64,000 bases of DNA, taken from assembly GCA_033980235.1 (NCBI GenBank), contig CM067067.1, positions 30,771,451-30,835,450 of the forward strand, written 5' to 3'. The translations under genes were made by a program, and so were the position numbers. Shown here in pieces: positions 45,674 through 59,066 of this stretch (position 1 is the stretch's first letter; every line of letters starts with the position of its first letter). Under the pieces are notes generated by a model. That model worked only from the letters and a program-made list of their open reading frames with translations. It was not told where the DNA came from and did no database searches. The DNA is from Diadema setosum (Eukaryota; Echinodermata; Echinoidea; Diadematoida; Diadematidae).

Positions 45674-47357
45674 ATCAGTGCTGCCAGAGCCCGGGTGCGA
45701 TTTTTCCCCACGAATTTCTTGTCCCTGGTACAAAATAAAAACAAAATAATAAAAAGAAATAACAATAAAAGAAAATTTTTAGCGTCCGGCGTTGAGGTCG
45801 CTCGCAGACTGATTTTTTATCTTTTTTTTGTTGTCTGAAGGGGGGTGTGTTCGCACCCAACGCACCCCCCCCCCCCCCCCCCCCCCGGTGACGCCCATGT
45901 TCATGAGGATTACCATCATCTAAAGAGTCTTCATAATTGTTGTGTTATCTAACTCTCGGGCCTATGCAGAACACTGTAAATCATACGTGATAGGCCTACC
46001 AAAATCCAATTGACCGTAAACCTGAAACGACTGGTAAATAGACTACTTAGTATGTTTGTGCGCGATCCCATATCAAGAGAAGAAAAGGTACGGTACACCA
46101 TGGACCTACTGTAGGTCCATGGGTACACGATCCACGATCAACACTGACGATCAGCTGACTAGCTACTATAATAGCGACTGTGAGATCCGAGAGAGGTTGT
46201 AAGTAGCGTGCGTGGCATAATGTAGTCGAGTGAAGCTGTCTGCTGGGCATTTATCTCAAGCTGTGGGCTGTGCTAGCTACCGATGACCGATCTTGTGCTG
46301 CCAAAGAAAAGCCTGACTTCGTGTGTTACTCATGATTTCAAGCACACGCTACTGGTCATACATGGGCTGTGTTTGGTAAGTGGCGAACCTGTCTGTAAAT
46401 AAAGTGGCCTACATTGTAACTACGACCAACCCCCGGCACAACGCTCCCACAGTAGACAAGGAGCGCCGTGGCCATGTCATGCCTGGCTGGCTTGGAGGTG
46501 CCGGGTGTTTCGTATTATTACTCTTTATGTGCCATGGTGGAAACACCCTGTGACACCAAAGTTGTCATGCTTTGGAAAAACATTCTGTTTTTCAAATCCA
46601 TGTAACTTTTTTCTGTAATTCTAATAATATATGGTATCCATACAAAGTATATTATATGAAATTGTAGTTAACTTTTGTAGGATTTTCTACAGTCATCCAC
46701 TGAAGTGAAAAAATGCACAAAAACTTCATTGCCCCAAACTCATAACAAAGCTTCAGATTTCAGGATAACTAGCTTATCTCACTACACGATTTAAACAAGG
46801 AAATGAAAATAAAAAGCTCTATCTAGCACTGTAGCAAACGTTGACAGCAGGAAAAACAAGCTCAACAAATTTGTTTATCTGATTTGCATATAATTTGCTT
46901 AAGAGCAGGTTCGTTCATGAACATGCAATACTTTTTTTTTTTGTTAAATCAAGTCGCACTTAGCTTACAAGAAGCTAAGAAACATGATTTTCATTTTGCA
47001 CATACATACATTGTACGTGTACAGTAGCTTAGGAGCAACTGCACCAACTTGTGACTGCATGACCTGCATGAACTTACGAGCGAAAATACAGACTTGTACA
47101 CACGTGCGCAATATCAAAAGGAAACTTCTGCATTTTATGGGGAATGTAGACTGTATAGTCAGTGATAGTAGTGGTGTTAGAAATCTGCTTTACAAATAGA
47201 ACAGAAACGTGTAGAATATTTAATAGTATGAAAATTTACATATCACTCACCTACAGTGTACATTGTACCTAGTCCTAGGCCCTAGGATAGAGAGAGGAGT
47301 TCATTTCAGCTTCTTGTAATCTCAGTTCCTTTAATCCTTATTCCTACTCCTTCATTT
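45674..47357. other. Intergenic DNA without recognised genes
   Basis: C-run at 45866-45886 and a short perfect hairpin, ATGGACCTACTGTAGGTCCAT, at about 46100-46120. Confidence 0.4.
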
Positions 47358-50179
47358 GGGCAATTCCACGGTAACTGACGTTACACGTAAGGATTTTCAT
47401 GAAATTGTTTACCTTGTAGTTTTGTGAATGAAAGCACCTTGGGCTTGCAATTAGCATTGATGAATAAGTTCATGAGAATGAAGAAATGGGTGGAAAGTTT
47501 TTCTCTCAAACTGCATTTCTTATCACATAGCAAGTGAAAATGTGTCGGTAACTGACGTTACTGAAAAAGGACATGGGAAATTGTGGTGTAGATGAAAATG
47601 GAAATATCTCATGTCCCTGACTTTTAGCCTTTATGTGTTTAATATGGCAATACACCTAGGTTCTTAGGAACAGGTGTGCAAAATAATGTGCACTTTAGAT
47701 ATTTCCTTTTAGCACCACGCCAATTTCAGTGAAGGCATGATGGTAACTGACGTTACGTAAGTGACGTTACGCTTACATTTGCCATAGGGTTTACACATGC
47801 AAAATCATGATTGGGAATAGCTACGTGATATTTCATAATTCTGACCATTCAGAATGATTTGGTTGATATGGAGTCATACCTTGGTTTATCAGTCATAAAT
47901 ACACAATGAAATGAAACAGTAGTCCATTTTCTTTGTGTTCTATGAAAACTTAAAGGTAAACATGTCAGTAACTGACGTTACGTAACTGACGTTACGTAAC
48001 TGACGTTACACATACTTTGCTGTGGGGTTTACAGAGAACAAATTTATTTAACAGGTTATTATACTGCTGCAATGTACCAGTGACAATCCCAGGCAACTAC
48101 AGCAACAAATCAAAACAAAATCTAAAGACACAAATAATATTGGGTGGGCCCTTATAGGGGGCACCCCCCCCCCCCCATGCCATAGCACAGTTAGCACAGC
48201 AAAAATAATGTAATTGCACAAGAGGATATTTCTTGACATTTGTCTGAAGATTTAACTTTTATTCAACATTTATGATTACACAGAGCCATTAATAGATTAA
48301 GCAGTTCCAAGTATAAATATATTGACGTGGCTAAGGGCTTTTTTGTTTGTTTGTTTGTTTGTTTTTAATGAACAGGAAAATTTTTATCTACAAATTGTAC
48401 ATAGAGTGCTCCACCCATAATACCTTGTAGTACTACACAAAACATGGATATTTTTGTGCTTGAAAAAAATATCAAAATATCTTCCAGGTCATGGGGAAAA
48501 AAAACATGTATCAACTCATAAATATGCATAAATATGTATGAAATCTATTGTGATATATTTCTCCTTCTTTTCTTTATTTTACTCCTGATGATCTCCATCA
48601 TCAATTGATTTAAATGAAAAGTGTCGCACTTTTAATATTTCTCTGTGAAGAAGAAAAATAAATGCTTTTTTGGTCAAAAGAGCATTATTGTTTTATTCCT
48701 AGCTTGAAGTAATTTAACTGTTTTGCTTTTCCTTTTCACTGATATATCACGGCTTGCAAATACATTTGAGATACCAAGAAATCGGACTTTGCAACGAAAG
48801 AATACTAAAATCAATATAAAAGACTCTTCCTGTTCATAATTATCATGTGTTGTATTACAAAATGTCCCTGCATGAATAGAATAAAGTAATCAACAAATAC
48901 ACACTGTATGAACAATATTTTTTAAACCCTATAGAATCCTCTCTCACTTTGAGCAACATCAGTGAGTTTCAAACAATAATGAGTACATGCCTTACGTACC
49001 ATAATGCAAGATGAGCCATGTTAACTACACCACACATTTAAGTGCAAGAGAAGAAATATCTGTTTGTGCATTTGCCTTGAGGTAGAAACTTGACTAAGCT
49101 TCCTGAAAAAAAAAGAAAAATGCCAGCAAAAGCAAACATTGGTGAAGATTGTTAAACTGTTGGTATACAGCTGTGCAGAAGTTTGTTTGTTTGTTTTTTT
49201 GTAGAAAATGTGGTTAACATGCAATCATGTCACTGATTAGGCCTACAAACTTTGGTAGCTTTATCATCCCGTAGGACTGGGAATGTACTAATTTGAGTGC
49301 ATACACTGCATGTGGCAAACTAAACTTCCAGATGATTTAACCTTAAACTTGTGCTGAATCAAAAATCGAAAGCTCAAGCCCCGCCCCCCCCCCCAAAAAA
49401 AAAAAGATGATCATGGTAAATGAATGAAAAAATGAATTTAGAAATAAAATAAAATTAAAAAAAAAATATCCATGGACATACCATGGTAATGACATCATTT
49501 CCTATGAAAGGGATTGCTGCTCTTTGTTGTAAGTTGACTTCCCAGATGTATTGAAATGGCCAATAAGTCAAAAAATTTGCCTCAGTTATAATTACTGTCA
49601 TGGTAACTGACGTTACATACTCGTGTATGACGTTTCGGTAACTGACGTTACACATTTTGTAGTGTTCATTTTGACTCTCCAGTATGCCAAGTATCCTTAT
49701 TTCTGGTATTAAAATAAAGGCATATGGGCATACATTAGAAATCCCAAGTTACATGATACAGCTCACTTCCTTTGATGAATTAACTTAAAAATTCCTTGTT
49801 TTTGGTAACTGACGTTACATCCATCATTATCAAAGTAATTAACAGTTTTTATCAAATTCTTTAAAGCTACCAGCTTTTTTTTCTATCGTGTGGTAAAAGA
49901 CTTCTCTGGTAACTGCATGCATATGAAAGATTGTTGTTTAGGCAACTAATAAAGTGGATATACAGAGAGTAAGTTATGCGACAATACACTCTTTTCACCA
50001 TTGAGTTATAGGCATATTTTGGCAGCCATTTTGAAAATCAAAATGGCCACTTTTATTGAAAAACATAATGATTCTTAAAACTTCAACTCAAGTACTGTCT
50101 GAAAATGTATGGTGTTTGAAACAAATATCATTTTGAATTTTTGGCACCTGTGTCCTAGTTACCGTGGAATTGCCCATTT
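47354..50179. mobile_element. 2.8-kb non-autonomous DNA transposon with repeated GTAACTGACGTTAC motifs
   Basis: A 19-bp terminal inverted repeat, GGGCAATTCCACGGTAACT, begins at 47358 and its reverse complement ends at 50175. ATTT flanks both sides (47354-47357 and 50176-50179), a likely 4-bp target duplication. The 14-mer GTAACTGACGTTAC occurs exactly at 47371, 47548, 47743, 47968, 47982, 47996, 49603, 49638 and 49805, with a one-base variant at 47757. Three at 47968-48009 are directly abutting. The motif is an inverted repeat (GTAAC, TGAC, GTTAC) and overlaps the left terminal repeat. The 1.6 kb between 48010 and 49602 has none. There is no transposase ORF and I cannot name the superfamily. 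Confidence 0.87.
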
Positions 50180-50711
50180 GCAAGAGTACTGTTACAATGT
50201 ACCGGTATATCAGTTGAATGATCAAAGAGTATCGTTTTGGAGTCATGCTGCCTTCTGCCCCTAAACTCTGGAACTGCCGTGTACAGTGTACTGTATTCTG
50301 TTACTCTAAGTTGAGATGAGGATAGGAGTGCTTTTAACTTTTTTCGAGAAACTACGTATTAGAAACTACGAAATGAGATATTACAGAGCATGCCATTGTA
50401 AGAGGAATCCAAAGTTATATGATGAAAGTTGGTTTTGAAATGGCTGAGATATATCCAAAAATGAAAGTACATGTAAAACAAAGCAATCCTAATAAAAGTT
50501 GGGTCCCAGCTTTCATTTAGATTGCTTTTGTTTTGGATATCTTAGCCATTTCAAAACTAATTTTTATCAAATAAACATTACATGTCTACAGGACTTACAT
50601 ACTCTTTCATATTTCGTAATTTCGCATTATCTTACAAAAAATGCTAGGAGCCTGAAGCCAGGTCTCAACCAAAACTATATTATCCCTTTAACCTTTCAAA
50701 CTTCTTCTTCT

Positions 50712-50747
<36 letters not shown>

Positions 50748-51142
50748 TCATTGATGTCTCTCTGTAGACTCTTTAATGGATAATATTATATTGTTTAGTA
50801 CTGTAGGCATGCCTACCGCACAAGCTATTCTTTTGGTGCCACGCCTCCTTCAATGTACATATTGTAAATGTCATTGTCATTAATAGTTTTCTTTGTAATG
50901 ATTTGGTATTGAAGGAAATAAATGTTACTTTGACCTTTGAACTTAGAATAGAGTGGACTTTGTCTTCAACTGGATTGAAGTGCAGCTCCGATCCCACGAT
51001 ACAACTCAGAACTCTCTCCGGCATGTGCCAGTCTTCTATTTTTTTGTCTGTGACCACTGCTTCTGCTCAGTCTCTAGTGTTGGATTGAAGTCAGATGTTT
51101 GACATTTTGCCAACTGACTGAGCACTGAACGTTGCAGTCCCA
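50180..51142 (+). other. Upstream region of the SLC49A4-like gene
   Basis: Includes a repeat at about 50390-50700 ending TTATCCCTTTAAC and sharing TGGCTGAGATAT and GATATCT.AG.CATTTCAAA with 23660-23800, and a TC microsatellite at 50711-50743. The 5' untranslated region probably lies in the last 100-200 bp, but no TATA box is convincing. Confidence 0.4.
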
Positions 51143-51488
51143 ATGGTTGGAAAGCACAATGGGGGCCCAAACGAGGAAGAAAACGAACCCTTGTTGTCAG
51201 GTCAGCCTGACGTGCTTATGGCAGATGCCTCCATGGAAATCGCATCCCATGCCCAATTAGACTCGATTAGGAGCACTCAGTGCCTCTCTGTTAATGGGAA
51301 TGTAAGATTGAGTGAAGATGGTGCACAAAGGGAGGATGATGAGCGGACACAGATCCTCACAACCAGTACCGGCAGCCACAAGGAGTATGTGGTATACCCA
51401 GACCGGTGGTACATTCTCGCGCTCTTTTCCATGATGGCACTGGCCAACTCAAGTGGCTGGAACACGTGGGGCCCCATACAAGACACCG
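51143..51488 (+). CDS. slc49a4: SLC49A4-like exon 1
   Basis: ATG after GTTGCAGTCCCA; 115 codons plus 1 nt; donor ACCG|GTAAGA. Holds the N-terminus and TM1 (about residues 88-105). Confidence 0.92.
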
Positions 51489-54400
51489 GTAAGACTTGAT
51501 GCTCTAAATTAAACATTCTGCGTACATGATCATGTTGACATATTGCATTGACTTCAACACATGAATTGGATGAATTTAATTTCTGTGATTTTTTTCTCAG
51601 AAGATTCAATTCCAGAGGTACATTGTACATATATACCAAGATCTGTGAGTCCAGATACTGAATTCCATAATGTGTAACACTGTACAAAGTTGCATGTAAA
51701 TCTTAATGTTTAGTTACATTCAGAATTCATTTCATACTGAATGTAAGCACTCTGAGAGCACAGATCTCCACCAAGCAGCTCACTTGTTCTTCCATAGATC
51801 AGTGATTTCCATCCATATATTGCATGCTGGAAATCGCCTGATTTCCCAATATAGAAGCCTTTTGTTACGTTATCAACTTCCCACTGCAAGGCATGCCTCA
51901 TCCTAGCAGAAACAAGAGCATGCACTTTAGTGCGCGTATGCAAACCTCAAAAAATGTGCAGCTTGAACTCCCAAGTTCATTGACCCTACCTGCCAAAATA
52001 TCGAAAGTCCTTCATAAAATCCATCAAAATTCCCGGATCACTACTAAAATTGAATCATATGATTTTCCTGTAAGTTTCATTTAAATCCGTTTAAGACTTT
52101 GTGAGTTATTTTGCACACAGATAAACCAACAAACAAACACCAATGAAAACATGACCTCCTCCCTTGGCGGAGGTACAGTAAATATCAAGGCTTGTAAGAG
52201 AGTGATGTGAAAATTGTTATATTTCTAATTATGAATTAAAAGCATTTTGATGCCAGCCCAAGGAGCTCTTTAAAAGTCAATCAATCCATACATGTCCAGA
52301 GTAAATAACTACAAAGAATTGATGACACTACAGTATCTATCTTTGTACTTCATGTCAGGGAATATAATTGAAATCAGAATTATGTAGTAGATTTTCCAGC
52401 ATGGTAACTGATTTATTTTCACCACTGTGTCAATTATCTGCAGCAAAAGCAGTGTTTTCCTGGAGTGATAGTAACTTCGCCCTCCTTGCCAACTGGGGAG
52501 CCATTACATTCCTTTCCTCTGCTCCTATGTTCTCGTGGCTCCTTCATACCAAAGGTAAGTAGAATAACTCCATTTCTGTAATTTCATTTTTTTCCGTTAT
52601 CGTTTGATGTTTATTTATTGTATTTATTTATTTATTTCAACATACATGTATTTTGACGGGATAACAAGATCAGCAAGTGAATGCTGTTTTACATCAAGGT
52701 CCTGTACAATCTAACTATATAAATATAAAAATCATGTTACATAAATATAAGCATAAAAACCACTACAAACAAGCAATCAGAGCTGAAAGGAGCAATACGT
52801 CCAATTGAAATCAGTAGTAACCAGATCTACAATGTACACTGTATGTATGATATAACGAAACAATATGATAAAAAAAGGATATATTAAAACAGTGAATAAA
52901 ATGATGCAAGATTATATACACAATCAGACCATTTGGTGTACAAAAGGAATGTAAAAACTCTGCCAGAGAGGACTTGAATCAACAAGCCCACGATCATAAA
53001 AAGCAGATAGAAATTCTATATAAAAATCTACACTCAGAAATAGATTACATACAATCAAGTTCAAGTTCAAGTTTATTTAACCAATTCATTAAACATTTGA
53101 CATTTTACAAAAGGATACAGCATTAAGAATAATGAATGGTTTGGGACCCCAAAAGAAGCAGAGCTTGTAAAAAAAGGGGTCCCGGATAAACATATAAAAC
53201 AAAGCAAAACATACTAAAGTTTTAAACATATTAACAAGAAGTATAATAGTAACATATTTACATAGGACAGATGCAACACAAGCACACACACACACACACG
53301 CGCACACACACACATTCAATCACACAAACACGTGTCACAAAAACGCTCATGCACATACATATAATTCACATGAAATTGCAGAAAGATACTTTCTATTTTA
53401 CTATACTTTTAAATTCAGCTTCCCTGATCAATTCTTGTTTTACAAATTTCCCTCAAGATAGATGCGACATGTACGTTTAAAGGTGGATAGTGATGAGGCT
53501 GACCTAATTCTCAATGGCAAATTATTCCATTCTCTAATACAAACATATACAAATGAATTTTGGGCAGTTTGAGTTCTTGCAAAGGGTTGATGAATGAGAT
53601 TACTTTTACGCATATTATAAGCATGAACGGTAGAATTTAACACAAACGCATCTTTCATGAAAGATTTCGGATCACCTTGTGTCTTAAACATAAAAATCAA
53701 GCAACTCAAGATAACTAATTTTTCAAATGGCAAAATATGAAGTTGAATAAACAATGGCAAACTTGGACTTTTATAGTTTGAATTTGTAATATACCTTACA
53801 GCTTTTTTCTGAAGAACAATCAACTTATCTATATGAGTCTTATAAATATTTCCCCAAGCTACATTACAGTACATTAAATGAGGCATAACTATGGCATTAT
53901 ACAGAGTAATTAAGGTTTCTTTTGGTAAATAGAGACGTAACTTGGATATGATACCAACACTACGAGAAACTTTAGTACAGACGTAACTGACGTGGTCTTT
54001 CCACGATAAATATTCATCGACTATAACGCCTAGGAATCGTACATTTTGGCTTCGATCAATCTGGTTACCGCCTATAACCAGTGGAACAATGTCATTTTGG
54101 ATTCTTTTCCCTCTTAATCTAAATACAACATATTGAGATTTGCTAGTATTCAATAATAGTTTATTACAACAAAACCAGTCAAATATATTACCAATTTCAT
54201 CATTTACAGAGTTTATTAAGGGTAACAAATAGTTGTGGTAGGCAAGTAAGCAAGTGTCATCTGCAAAAAGCGAATAAGTAAACAAGCTAGATGAATTGAT
54301 AATGTCATTAATATAAATAAGGAACAATAAAGAGCCTAGGACTGAGCCCTGTCATGCCCGTTTAACCTAAACAGTCGAATGCATGTATACCCATAACACA

Positions 54401-57400
54401 CATTCAAGGATTCACGCACCCATAATTTGCACCAGGCAAGTTTGGGTAACACAGTGTGACAAAAAATAATATGGTACATATTATGTAAAAACAGGCCGTT
54501 TGATAAAATCAGTGAAAATACATTTTCTTATATAACAATTTAAAAGCTGATAATGACTTTGAATTCTTTAAAACATTTGGTAGTGAGTTCCATACCTTTC
54601 CTCCTGCATATCTAAAGCAGCTTTTAAAACACTCTACATTCGGTTTAGGTGGTACTACATTCAAAGAATCAGCTGCTCTTGTATTAAACCCATGCCTGTC
54701 AAAAATCATCTCTATATTATTGCACATTCGGGTGGGGGCAAGTCCATGGATGCATTTTAAATACATGAGCGTTGACAAAAAATAATTCCTTCTATTTTCA
54801 AATGCTTGTTAATTCAAAACCTTGATAATGTCATTCCCATTTGCAGTTTCGTAATCAAAATTTGATGTGATAATTTGTGCTGCCCTCTTTTGTAATCGAT
54901 AAAGAATATTTCTATTTTTAACAGAGAAATTTCCCCAAACGGAGCATGAATAATCAATACACGGTTGAATAACGGCAGTATACAAAAGTTTTAGTGAATC
55001 TTTATCCAAAAATTGGTTCATTTTGCGTAACATAAATAATTTCATAGAAATACATTTGGCTAAATTTTGCACATGTGCATCCCACTGAAGATGGTCATCT
55101 ATCATAACACCCAAATACATTGTACCTAAAATCATGAACCTGTTCAATCCTTTTTCCATCAAGAAAAATGTTCAAACTTTTGGAGCACCGTGGACTTAAT
55201 AACATTACCTTAGTCTTATCTAAGTTAATACTTAATCTGTTTCTCTTGTACCATCTATATATTGAGTTCAGATCATTTTGCAACATTGATGTAACTCTAT
55301 CAGAATCTTTATGCGAACAATAGATTACTACATCATCTGCGAATACATTACAGGAACATGAATATACAGATTCTGAAATATCATTAATAAATATGAGGAA
55401 AAGTACATGTATAGGCCCAAGTACACTCCCTTGTGGTACCCCTGTCGTGATACTTTTGGATGTTGAGAGATGGCCATGGCAAAAAACATTTTGACTCCTA
55501 CCAGTTAAATAATCAGAAAACCATTTCAATTGTTTGCCCTTGATGCCATAACATTCCAGCTTATGCAACAATAACGTATGATCAATTGAATCAAAACACT
55601 TAGAAATATCAAGAAAACATCAGCAACTACATCACGATCGTTAAAAGACTCCAACCAATCATCAACAGCTCGATGGAGACAAGTGTTAGTTGAGTGATGG
55701 GGCAAGAATGCGGCTTGATCTATGTATGTTAATCAAATCATTTTGCTGAAGATATGCCAATAACTGATCTTTAATCTGCTTTTCAAAAATTTTTGATACA
55801 TGACAAGCGACAGAAATTGGTCTATAATTTGAAGGGTCATTTTTACTTCCTTTGCCCTTGTATATAGGCGTCGTTTTAGCCCTTTTCCAATCAGTGGGAA
55901 CAATTCCATCAGTCAAACTCTTATTATATATAATATAAAGTGTTTCAGAAATGACAGGAGCAGCTATACATAACAACTTAGAATCAAAATTCAGAATGTC
56001 AAGGTTGCTATCTTTACCAAGATTTATGAGAGAATTACGAATGCTATCAACAGAAACACAATCAAAAATAAACTCATAAATACATTCAGAATGATTCCAT
56101 TGAAATTGAAAAGCAGTTTTTACCACCATCTACTATTTGTTTACCGACATTAACAAAATATTAATTCAATTTATCAGCAGTCAATTCCATCGGAACGTTA
56201 TCTTCTTTACGTTTTCTACCCGTGACTCTATTCAGTTCTCTCCACACTCTCCTACTGTCATTTTTACATTTAACTAACATAACATTCATATACTTCTTTT
56301 TACTACTGCGTCTAAGTTTTGTAATACTGTTTCTGACTCTTTGATATTCCTTCTTAAAAAAAGGTTGAGATTCACATTTTTTCTTTAAATAATCTCTTTT
56401 ATAAATCAGCTTTACAATATCTTTTGTGATCCATGGACAACATCTCTGTTTAACTCTTACATTTTTTAAAGGGGCATGCATATCACATACTTGTAAAAAT
56501 ATAATTTTCCATTTTATCCATTTTTCATTTACTCCTTCTGCCTCATCCGTGAAATCATTCATTGAAAAAACTCTCTTAAGATCATCCAAAAAGCTAATCT
56601 CATCAAACGCTTTAAAATCACAGAAGACAATTTCTTTATGTTTCCTATTAGTACTTATCCTCATGTCAACACATGTATATATAAGATAATGATCGCTGAT
56701 TGAAATCTTAGCTACATTACAGACAGCATGTTTATGAGGGAAACTGGTAATTATATGATCTAAACACTTTGATGATTTATCTGTTACCCTCGTTGGCTTG
56801 TGAACTACCTACATGTTAACAAAGTGACTGATGGTGCGATATTTGCCCTACAGGTACAAGTGTAATTTATATTTTTTTTTTCATTTTTTCCTCTCAACAA
56901 TCTTTCTCCTTCTTCATCACTGACCTTGCATGGTATCTGCATTTACACAATATTGTGTTTGTGTTACATTCAGTTGTTTGTGAGTGAACTTTGTGTGAAA
57001 TGTTTTCAGCAAGCCAAATTGTAGATTAGAAAAGAGTTATCCCATACAGTGGCTTTGTGAGTGGTGTGCAAATTACAACATGGTAAGTGGTAAAAGACCC
57101 ATTCTGTGTCTGTGATGATTATGGATGTTCACTATGTCTCCTCCAGGCAATGTCAAAGTTAAAGGACAAGTTCACCTTCATAAACATAAGGATTGAGAGA
57201 ATGTAGCAATATTAGCAGAACACATCATTGAAAGTTTGAGGAAAATCGAACAATCCGTTCAAAAGTTATGAATTTTTGAAGTTTTAATGCAGTAACCACT
57301 GGATGAGAAGATTACTGCATTGTATGAATAACTTAGATGTCACATGCGTACAACAATATAAGGAAAATACAAAGAGAATTTCACAAAATTTCATCTTTTG

Positions 57401-59035
57401 AAAAAAGTACACATTCCCTTGACTCGTTACCGACATATGTTAGGGGTAATATCATTCCCCCTGCCTTTAGAAAGAGGCAAGTCAAGTGCTCTTTTATTAT
57501 GCGAAAAAAAGTGAAAATATGTTGAATTTTCTTTACATTTTCTTTATACTGTTGTACGCATACAAACTGTATGACTCACAAGCTATAGTAGTCTCCTCAT
57601 CCAGCGGTTCCAACACAAAAATTTTAAAAATTCATAACTTTTACATCGATTGTCCAATTTTCCTCAAACTTTCACTGATGTGTTCTACTAATATTGCTGC
57701 ATTCTCTCAATCCTTATGTTTATGAAGGTGAACTTGTCCTTTAAGTTTTAAATCATGTCAATGCTATTGCATGGCTCGACATTGGCGATGGCTTGGTGAC
57801 CCGGGGCCACCAAAAATTGGTGTCTGGCCACCAAATTTATATTTTGGTGGCCTGATTTGGCAACTACAAGAGTCAAAATGGATTGTTACTTTTACTTTTA
57901 TTTTCGGCCACAACATATCTTTTTGAGAACACCACATACATGTATCTTTTTCAGACTAACAAAATTTCAGATTTTAAGATTTTGGTGGCCTGAACAGGCC
58001 ACCTGACCAAAAAAAAAAAAAAAAAAGTTAGTGTCGAGTCATGTTTTAGACATATAATAAAAAGGTTTAATAGGGATATATTTTATCCAAAAAATGAATC
58101 CACACATTTTATATACAATCTATACATTGACAGGTCTTCGACTATCTGTGCTGGTAGCAGGAGGGTGTCTGGTCATTGGAATGGGAATCAGATGTCTTCC
58201 AGTCGGCAAGGAGCATATGATATGGTGGGTGACATGTCAGTGACTTGCCGAGAGTGCCATATTATCATGATGAAAACAAATTTGACCAGATTGAGGTCAA
58301 GCTTTCTTTGTCCAGAGCCTGATATTTCAAGAAACTTATTGTTCAAGGCTGACCTCTGAAGAGATGGCATCTTATTCCATTACAGAGTTGTGGTTGGGTT
58401 TGTAAATTTGTTCAGCACACATTTAGCCATTAAGATATACTTGCTGTCTATATTGCAGAAAATTTCAATCTGTATTGATTTGGGGTCAGATTTTCCTCAC
58501 TAGCCGTTTTCACATCAGCCCGATGTTTCGAAATAGCGCGCTATTTTCTGACTTGGGAAATTAACCCGATCACGAAATAGCGCGCTATTTGATCAAGAAA
58601 ATTTCTTGAGTCCAACCTGGGAAATTTCCGAAATAGCAGGATAATTAATGCGAACTAGCACGCTATTTGATAATGTTCGGGCTGATATGAATAGGAAATG
58701 AAATAGCGCGCTAATTTGCGATCGCGAAAAATATCTCGAGCTTAGATTTTTATTTGTGAGCTGACTCCAAAATACAATTAATTTCATAGGCCACATCTTC
58801 CACAGGCTATTGACATTTCCAGTGCCAGTCTTGGCTGTGGTATTAAGACTATTAACATATTAGAAGTGCAGGGTGAATTGTGTTTGCAAAATGGTTTTGC
58901 ATTCATGTAGCAAAAATTGATTTTCTAAAATCATTTATTTCAGGCCTGTGTGCATACGGCTACATGTGTAGTACATGTATGGCTGTACATTTCATCCTGT
59001 ACCTTAGACACCACAAGATTAGGATTACTGCCCCC

Positions 59036-59066
<31 letters not shown>

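Noticed and set aside
56426..56689. Plus-strand ORF in the LINE region
   Set aside because: Antisense shadow of the LINE coding sequence on the minus strand.
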